Source of the DNA: Streptomyces cucumeris
GTDB taxonomy: Bacteria > Actinomycetota > Actinomycetes > Streptomycetales > Streptomycetaceae
Length of the DNA: 64,000 bases
Assembly: GCF_024295805.1 (NCBI RefSeq)
Contig: NZ_JANCLX010000023.1
Location: 55,880-119,879 of the forward strand
Direction of reading: 5' to 3'
In this document: piece by piece, positions 58,966-64,000 of the stretch
Layout of the letters: each line of letters opens with the position of its first letter
Position numbering within the stretch: the first letter of the stretch is position 1
Program-made: the position numbers and the translations under genes
Notes under the pieces: generated by a model
Database searches by the model: none
Seen by the model: the letters and a program-made list of their open reading frames with translations, nothing else
Told to the model about the DNA's origin: nothing

Positions 58966-60192
58966 GTGAGCTCCACGGCCCCCGTCGGCCCCGCCGGGCG
59001 CGGCGGGGGCGCCCCCCGGCCCGGCGCGGACGGGGGGGTGGCGCCCACCCGGCTCTCGCCGGACGACACCCGCAAAGCCCGTGTGTCCGGCACCCACCGC
59101 GTGCTGGCCCCCGCCGAAACACTGCGCCGGATCGAGCCACTGCTGCCGGTCGTCGGTATCACCCGGCTCGCCGATGTCACCTGGCTCGACGACATCGGCA
59201 TACCGGTCCACCAGGCCATCCGCCCCGGCTCCCGGACGATCTCGGTCAGCCAGGGCAAGGGGCTCACCCACGAGCTCGCCAGGATCTCCGCCGCCATGGA
59301 ATCGATCGAGTCCTGGCACGCCGAGCGCCTGGATCCCGGCGAAGTGACCGCGACCGTGGCCGACATGGAGCCGATCTGCGGCTATCGCGTCCGGGATCTG
59401 CCCCTGGAGCCCCGCCACCACCTCTGGCCCGGCGTGGAGCTCGAATGGACGGCGGCACGCCGCCTGGACGACGGCGCTGACACCTTCCTGCCAACCGAGC
59501 TGCTGCGCCTGGACGGCCGGGTGCGCGACACCTGGATGCCGCCCCTGTTCGTCCAGAACAGCAATGGGCTGGCCGCTGGGAACACCGTCGCCGAAGCGGC
59601 ACTCCACGGCCTCTACGAGGTCATCGAACGCGACTGTCTGGCCCGCGCCGGGACGGGCACCTCACCGGCCCTGGACCTGACCACCGTGGACGGCCCGGCC
59701 CGGGAACCGCTGGAGCTCATGGAGGCGGCCGAGGTCGAGGTCCGGGTCGAGGTGCTTCCCTCGCCCACCGGGCTCGCCTGTTTCCTGGCCACCATCTGGA
59801 GCGAGGAGTTCCCGGTGCTCTTCGCCGGTGCCGGGGCCCATCTCGACCGTGACGTCGCCCTGTGCCGTGCCCTGACCGAAGCCGCGCAGTCGCGCGCCAC
59901 CCAGATCGCCGGAGCCCGGGACGACCTCACCACGGGCGCCTACCGGCGCGCCGCCGCGGGCTGGTCCGGGCCTTCCGCATCGCTTCCGGAGGCCGGTGGG
60001 GTCACCTATGACGGCATCGCCTCCGTCCGTAACGCATCCCTCGCGGACGATCTGCGCACCACCGTCGCGAGTGTCCTCTCCGTGACCGGACGAGCCCCGC
60101 TGGTCGCGGACCACACCCGGCCGGAGTTGGGCATCCCCGTCGTACGGGTGGTCTGCCCCGGGCTCGGCCACGAGACGGCGTTCACCTCATGA
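58966..60192 (+). CDS. YcaO-domain protein
   Basis: ATP-dependent YcaO enzyme of about 408 residues. ATP-binding motifs are visible: AAMESIESWHAE (about 110), LYEVIERDCLAR (about 219) and LTEAAQSRATQI (about 307). YcaO proteins activate a peptide amide by phosphorylation so that a nucleophile can attack; with a TfuA partner the product is typically a backbone thioamide. The first 40 residues are Gly/Pro-rich and the start is uncertain: GTG 58966, with AAGGA directly before it, or GTG 59038. The stop overlaps the tfuA start by ATGA. Confidence 0.92.
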   Translation: MSSTAPVGPAGRGGGAPRPGADGGVAPTRLSPDDTRKARVSGTHRVLAPAETLRRIEPLLPVVGITRLADVTWLDDIGIPVHQAIRPGSRTISVSQGKGLTHELARISAAMESIESWHAERLDPGEVTATVADMEPICGYRVRDLPLEPRHHLWPGVELEWTAARRLDDGADTFLPTELLRLDGRVRDTWMPPLFVQNSNGLAAGNTVAEAALHGLYEVIERDCLARAGTGTSPALDLTTVDGPAREPLELMEAAEVEVRVEVLPSPTGLACFLATIWSEEFPVLFAGAGAHLDRDVALCRALTEAAQSRATQIAGARDDLTTGAYRRAAAGWSGPSASLPEAGGVTYDGIASVRNASLADDLRTTVASVLSVTGRAPLVADHTRPELGIPVVRVVCPGLGHETAFTS

Positions 60193-61652
60193 ACCGGTAC
60201 CTCCTGATCGGCCCCAGCCTGCCGGACGCCGCCGACCTGCCCGCTACCGACGGCATCACCGTCCTGCCCCCGGTGGCCGCCGGGGACCTGCTGGAACTCG
60301 CCCCGCGGCGCGGAGACGTCGTCGGCATCGCCGACGGCTACTTCCGCCAGACCCGGGCCGTCCGGCACAAGGAGATCCTCACGCTGCTCCAACGCGGTGT
60401 GACGGTCCTCGGGGCCGCCAGTATGGGCGCCCTGCGCGCGGCCGAACTCGACACCTTCGGCATGCGCGGAGTGGGCCGCGTCTACCGCGACTACCGTGAC
60501 GGCCGGCTGACGGCCGACGACGAGGTGGCCCTGGTGCACGGCCCGGCGGACGAGGGCTACCGGCCCCTCTCCGAAGCGCTCGTCAACATCCGGGCGACCC
60601 TGCGCCTGGGTGTGCGGGACGGGATTCTCGACGCCCCCACCGCCGACCGCCTCATCGCCGCCCTGGCACGGCGGCCGTACCGTCTGCGCTCCTACCCGGC
60701 GCTCCTCCGGCTCGCCCGCGAGACCGGGACACCGCCCGCTCAGGCCGAGGCGCTCCGGCGGCTGTGCACCACCCGGGCCGTCGACCTCAAACGGGACGAC
60801 GCACTGCGACTGGTCCACGAACTGCGCACGGCCGACGGGAGCCGTGCGGAGGAGCCCACGGGCCACTCGCCCGCCTCGGGCGTCGCACCCACGCTCTACG
60901 CGCACCGCTGGCAGTTGCTGGCCCGGTCCGTCGCGACCGGGGACGGTGAGGCCGCCGAGATGAGCGTGCTGCGGATGTGTCAGCTCTTCGCCCGCGACTA
61001 CCCGGACTTCTACCGGGACCTGGTCCTCGGCCATCTGGTCCGGGAGTGCGCCGCCACCTGCCGGACCCGGCCCGGGGGAGCACTCCTCGACGGGGCGCTG
61101 GAGCATGCGCGGCATCGCCATGTCATCCCCGGCCACCGGCCGGGCGAGCCCGGGGACCTGGCCTTCCTCGACCTGTGGCTGACCCCGGCGGAGCGGGCCG
61201 CGCACCCGCTCAAGGACCAGCTCGGCCGCTTCCTCGTGCGGAGCTTCCAGCTCACACCCGGAGTCCCCGCGGACCATCTGGCGCTGGAAGCGCTGCGCCG
61301 GCGGCCGGTCTTCCCGGCGGCGGCGAAGCTGGTGACCGCGGCACGGTCGGTGAACGGCCACGCACAGCGGACTCGGCCCGCCTTCGACGTCCACACCCTG
61401 TCGGCGAGCCGTGTCTCGGCCCATATCGGCGAACGGTGGGGAGCCGAGGACGGGGCGCTGGAACTGCACGCCCGGGACCGGGGCATGAGCTCGCGGGACA
61501 TCCTGATCGCCGCGGCCCGGCCGTACCACCTGCTGTCCAGGTACAACCCGGAGCTCATGGAGCTGCGGATCGGCCGGCCGGACGGGAGCCCGTCGTCGGG
61601 GAGCCCGTCGTGCGGGAAGTCGGAGGCCGTGGCGGGATTCGAACCCACGTAA
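60189..61652 (+). CDS. TfuA-domain protein, YcaO partner
   Basis: A 487-residue protein. The TfuA core is in the first 200 residues: LIGPSLPDA, GDVVGIADGYF, and LGAASMGALRAAELDTFGM with GVGRVYRDYRDG. TfuA is thought to recruit the sulfur donor or partner for YcaO thioamidation. The C-terminal half (about 230-487) is helical and unassigned. Translational coupling with YcaO (ATGA) supports function as a pair. The frame runs 29 bases into an antisense tRNA-Cys gene, so its last residues (EAVAGFEPT) are encoded by tRNA sequence and may have replaced the original terminus. Confidence 0.88.
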   Translation: MNRYLLIGPSLPDAADLPATDGITVLPPVAAGDLLELAPRRGDVVGIADGYFRQTRAVRHKEILTLLQRGVTVLGAASMGALRAAELDTFGMRGVGRVYRDYRDGRLTADDEVALVHGPADEGYRPLSEALVNIRATLRLGVRDGILDAPTADRLIAALARRPYRLRSYPALLRLARETGTPPAQAEALRRLCTTRAVDLKRDDALRLVHELRTADGSRAEEPTGHSPASGVAPTLYAHRWQLLARSVATGDGEAAEMSVLRMCQLFARDYPDFYRDLVLGHLVRECAATCRTRPGGALLDGALEHARHRHVIPGHRPGEPGDLAFLDLWLTPAERAAHPLKDQLGRFLVRSFQLTPGVPADHLALEALRRRPVFPAAAKLVTAARSVNGHAQRTRPAFDVHTLSASRVSAHIGERWGAEDGALELHARDRGMSSRDILIAAARPYHLLSRYNPELMELRIGRPDGSPSSGSPSCGKSEAVAGFEPT

Positions 61653-61695
61653 CTCGCTTTGCAGGCGAGCCCCTGAACCACTCGGGCACACGGCC
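61624..61695 (-). tRNA. tRNA-Cys (anticodon GCA)
   Basis: Cloverleaf on the minus strand. Acceptor stem GGCCGTG pairs with CACGGCC, discriminator T at 61624, anticodon stem CTCGC/GCGAG around loop CTGCAAA with anticodon GCA, and T-arm GTGGG-TTCGAAT-CCCGC. The D-stem is short. The discriminator U73 is the identity element of tRNA-Cys. CCA is not encoded. Its 3' half overlaps the end of the tfuA frame in antisense. Codon sense and elements are clear, though another tRNA-Cys gene must be expected elsewhere. Confidence 0.92.
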
Positions 61696-61819
61696 GGTGT
61701 GTCGTGCTGTGCTTCGACGATAGGGCGGGGTCCGGTGGGGTATCAACGCGTCGGCCAGGGCTGCCATACGACTGACACGCCCCGTTCACAGTGGGCCCGG
61801 GACCGGCCCCGCCGGGGGT

Positions 61820-62698
61820 TCACGGGCGGGCGGGGCGGCCCGCGAGGAAGTCCTCGACCAGCGGGCGGAAGAGGTCCGGCTCGTCCACCCACGGGTAGTG
61901 GCCCACCCCGTGCAGCGGCTGGGTCCGGCCGTCGGGGAAGGACTCCGCGACCAGTTCACCGGCGCGTACGCCGGTCACCGCGTCCCGGTCGCCGGTCACC
62001 GTCAGCACGGGGCAGGGGACTTCGCGCAGCCGGGCCAGCACCGCGCGGCGCCCCGCCTCGTCGACGCCCTGCCAGAAGCCCGCGCGCGGCACCGGGCCGA
62101 GCTGTTCGCCCTCGGCCGCGGCGTGCGCCCGCTGGGGTTCGTCCCAGCGGCCGTACGCCATCGGGGCGGCCTGGAGCAGCAGCCTGCGCACCTCGGTGAA
62201 GTCGGAGGTGTCGGGCAGGAGCTGTACCGCGACATACGCCTCCTGCCACCACGGCTCGTCCGCGCGCGCTTCGAAGATCTCCCGGGCGTCCTCGGGCAGT
62301 TCGCCCTGGAGCCGGGCGCCCGGACAGACGAGGACGAGATGGGTGAGGTGCTCGGGGTGTGCCGCCGCATACGCCTGGGCCGTGGCCGCCGCCGCGTCGT
62401 GCGCCAGCAGCGGGAAGCGGTTCAGCCCCAGATGGCGGCGGAGCGCCTCCAGGTCCTCGGCCAGCCCGGGGAAGGAGTATCCGCTGGGGTCGGTGGCCGG
62501 AGGGGAGTCCCCGGTGCCGCGGCTGTCGGGGATGATCAGCGTGTGCTGCGCGTCCAGCCCGCCGAGATCGCCCAGGTAGGCGGCGTCCCGCCCGGGCCCG
62601 CCGGCCAGACAGATCAGCGGCGGCCGCGCGGAGCCGTCCCGGGCCTCCAGGACGCGGTAGGCCAGCTCGGTGTTGTCGTACGACGTGTAGTGCGGCAT
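61820..62698 (-). CDS. Alpha/beta hydrolase-fold protein with altered nucleophile
   Basis: A 292-residue alpha/beta-hydrolase-fold protein similar to proline iminopeptidase-like enzymes. The oxyanion region ICLAGGPGRDAAYLGDL and PDSRGTGDS are present, and HGVGHYPWVDEP supplies the His. The nucleophile elbow reads AHDAAA, with Asp where Ser is expected in related proteins (G-x-S-x-G). This may mark an Asp-nucleophile enzyme or loss of activity. The ATG at 62698 gives the family start MPHYTSYDNTELAYR; the longer frame is less likely. Confidence 0.8.
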   Translation of the reverse strand: MPHYTSYDNTELAYRVLEARDGSARPPLICLAGGPGRDAAYLGDLGGLDAQHTLIIPDSRGTGDSPPATDPSGYSFPGLAEDLEALRRHLGLNRFPLLAHDAAAATAQAYAAAHPEHLTHLVLVCPGARLQGELPEDAREIFEARADEPWWQEAYVAVQLLPDTSDFTEVRRLLLQAAPMAYGRWDEPQRAHAAAEGEQLGPVPRAGFWQGVDEAGRRAVLARLREVPCPVLTVTGDRDAVTGVRAGELVAESFPDGRTQPLHGVGHYPWVDEPDLFRPLVEDFLAGRPARP

Positions 62699-62781
62699 AG
62701 AGGTCAGCTTGCCCGAAGAGCCCCGGCTCAGCCCGAAGACACCGGGGCGTGTGACAGCGGTCATCGCCTCCGGGGGGTCTG

Positions 62782-63567
62782 TCAGGGTTTGCGCGCCACC
62801 CCGCCGTAGGCGGCGATGTCACGAACCCCGGCCCGCTCGGGATCGGGGCGGCGCCAGTGGGTGATCTTCCCGAAGCCCGGCTCCAGCAGCTCCAGACCGT
62901 CGAAGACGGTGCGGAGCTGGTCCTGTGTGCGCGGGTAATAGGGCACACCGCCGGACTTGCTGTACTCCTCACACATCCGTACGTAGTACGGGCTGTCGGT
63001 GGTGCCGTCCCAGTGGACCAGATGACTGCCCGGGGGCACCGCGGCCAGCACTGTCCCCACGATGCGCAGCAGGTCGTCGTGGGTCCTGGCATGTCCGAGC
63101 ACACCCATGAACATCACGCCGACCGGCCGGGTGAGGTCGAGGATGCCGCTGACCTCCCCGAGGATGTGCTCGGGGTTGTTGAAGTCGGCTTCCACGTAGG
63201 TGGTGACACCCTCGTCGGTCACGCTGGTCAGCAGGGCCCGTGCGTGGGTCAGCACCAGGGGGTCGTTGTCGACGTAGACGACATGGGCGTCGGGGGCGAT
63301 GTCCTGGGCCACCTCGTGGGTGTTCCGCATGGTGGGCAGGCCCGTGCCGATGTCGAGGAACTGCCGGATGCCGACCTCGCCGGCCAGATGCTCGACGGCG
63401 CGGATCAGGAACTTGCGGCTCTCGGTCGCCATCTCCCCGATGTCGGGGTCGATCTCCAGGGAGGCGTCGCCGACCTGACGATCGATCTCGTAGTTGTCCT
63501 TGCCGCCCATCCAGTAGTTCCAGATCCGCGCGGAATGCGGGATGTCGGTGCGGATCTCGTCAGCCAC
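62782..63567 (-). CDS. DUF574-family SAM-dependent methyltransferase
   Basis: A 261-residue member of the SAM-dependent methyltransferase family PF04672 (DUF574). Motifs: PHSARIWNYWMGGKDNYEIDR, FLDIGTGLPTMRNTHEVAQ and VYVDNDPLVLTHARALL. These proteins are very numerous in Streptomyces and their substrates are mostly unknown. GTG 63567 has GGAGG 9 bases upstream. It is divergent from a LysR gene at the window end. Confidence 0.88.
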   Translation of the reverse strand: MADEIRTDIPHSARIWNYWMGGKDNYEIDRQVGDASLEIDPDIGEMATESRKFLIRAVEHLAGEVGIRQFLDIGTGLPTMRNTHEVAQDIAPDAHVVYVDNDPLVLTHARALLTSVTDEGVTTYVEADFNNPEHILGEVSGILDLTRPVGVMFMGVLGHARTHDDLLRIVGTVLAAVPPGSHLVHWDGTTDSPYYVRMCEEYSKSGGVPYYPRTQDQLRTVFDGLELLEPGFGKITHWRRPDPERAGVRDIAAYGGVARKP

Positions 63568-63760
63568 GGGGAGGGTCCTCCAACGTCGTCGGTCACGGAC
63601 ACTCACCATTCAACTACTGTGCGCGCACGGCCCGCAATCGCCGGACGGCGCCTCCGCCCGCGGGGAGGTCACCGGATGTGATCCATGACGCAAAAGCGAT
63701 GGTGGGGGTGATCTTCTCCCGACCCAATATGTGCTTATGTTTTCCGCCTATGATGCGAGG

Positions 63761-64000
63761 GTGTTCGATTCCCGGCACATCAAGACGTTCCACGAGGTGG
63801 TCAGCGCCGGTTCCTACTCGGCGGCCGCCCGTGCCCTCGGCTATACCCAGCCGGCCATCACCCAGCAGATGAAGGCGCTCGAACGTGCCGTCGGCAGCCC
63901 GCTGTTCATCCGGGTCGGCCGCGGGATGCGGCTCACCGAGGCCGGGGAGACCCTGGCCCGGCACGCGGACACCATCCTGTCCAGCATCTCCACCGCCCAG
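63761..64000 (+). CDS. LysR-family regulator, N-terminal part (cut by window end)
   Basis: The first 80 residues of a LysR regulator: HIKTFHEVVSAGSYSAAARAL, GYTQPAITQQMKALERAVGS and PLFIRVGRGMRLTEAGE, the standard winged helix. GCGAGG precedes the GTG start. The effector domain lies beyond the window. Confidence 0.88.
   Translation, partial: MFDSRHIKTFHEVVSAGSYSAAARALGYTQPAITQQMKALERAVGSPLFIRVGRGMRLTEAGETLARHADTILSSISTAQ

Noticed and set aside
57486..61652. Lanthipeptide, thiopeptide or linear azole cluster
   Set aside because: No LanB/LanC, dehydrogenase or cyclodehydratase partner is present, and the precursors have few Ser/Cys residues. YcaO-TfuA points to thioamide chemistry.

Overview
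The window is chromosomal DNA of a Streptomyces species. GC content is very high, GTG and TTG starts are common, and overlapping ATGA/GTGA stop-start junctions are frequent. The gene order pkaB-like kinase, prfB, ftsE, ftsX, S41 protease, smpB, ssrA, then narK, nnaR, ECF sigma/anti-sigma, HelD-like helicase, malic enzyme, hupA, murA, yqgE, sugar ABC transporter and GH20 hexosaminidase matches, from memory, the conserved Streptomyces core around SCO2974-SCO2943. The species cannot be named from the sequence alone.

Layout. 1-9.3 kb holds housekeeping genes: a Ser/Thr kinase, release factor 2, an LAETG surface protein, the FtsEX divisome ABC complex, a carboxy-terminal protease, and trans-translation (SmpB and tmRNA). 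9.3-20.3 kb holds a TetR gene with a divergent target, a D-Ala-D-Ala carboxypeptidase interrupted exactly at its stop codon by a MITE-like repeat, a secreted GH3 enzyme, an MFS/LysR divergent pair, and a nitrate transporter with its NnaR-type regulator, both preceded by GlnR-like boxes. 20.3-30.5 kb holds an ECF sigma factor with membrane anti-sigma, a HelD-family ATPase, a cold-shock protein, malic enzyme, HU, MurA and small conserved proteins. 30.6-41.2 kb looks like one long colinear run: a sugar ABC importer, a cytoplasmic N-acetylhexosaminidase, and a three-subunit molybdenum-hydroxylase-like complex whose small subunit carries a disordered extension of about 515 residues and whose large subunit lacks key cofactor and catalytic motifs.

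41.2-56.5 kb is accessory. It holds a lower-GC ABC-transporter/secreted-protein cassette, a polysaccharide deacetylase, an abaA/whiJ-like regulatory trio, two tandem membrane proteins that look like degenerate sigma factors (one fused to an anti-sigma zinc motif), a YqcI/YcgG heme-enzyme relative, and an ECF sigma/membrane-protein pair.

57.5-61.7 kb is the most interesting part: a compact predicted RiPP cluster. It contains an EgtD-like methyltransferase, two tandem near-identical 47-residue precursor peptides (absent from ordinary ORF calling because of size), a YcaO enzyme and a TfuA partner. YcaO plus TfuA is the pair associated with backbone thioamide formation. The tfuA reading frame ends inside an antisense tRNA-Cys gene, which suggests a recombination boundary. 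The window closes with an alpha/beta hydrolase relative lacking the usual nucleophile, a DUF574 methyltransferase and the start of a LysR regulator.
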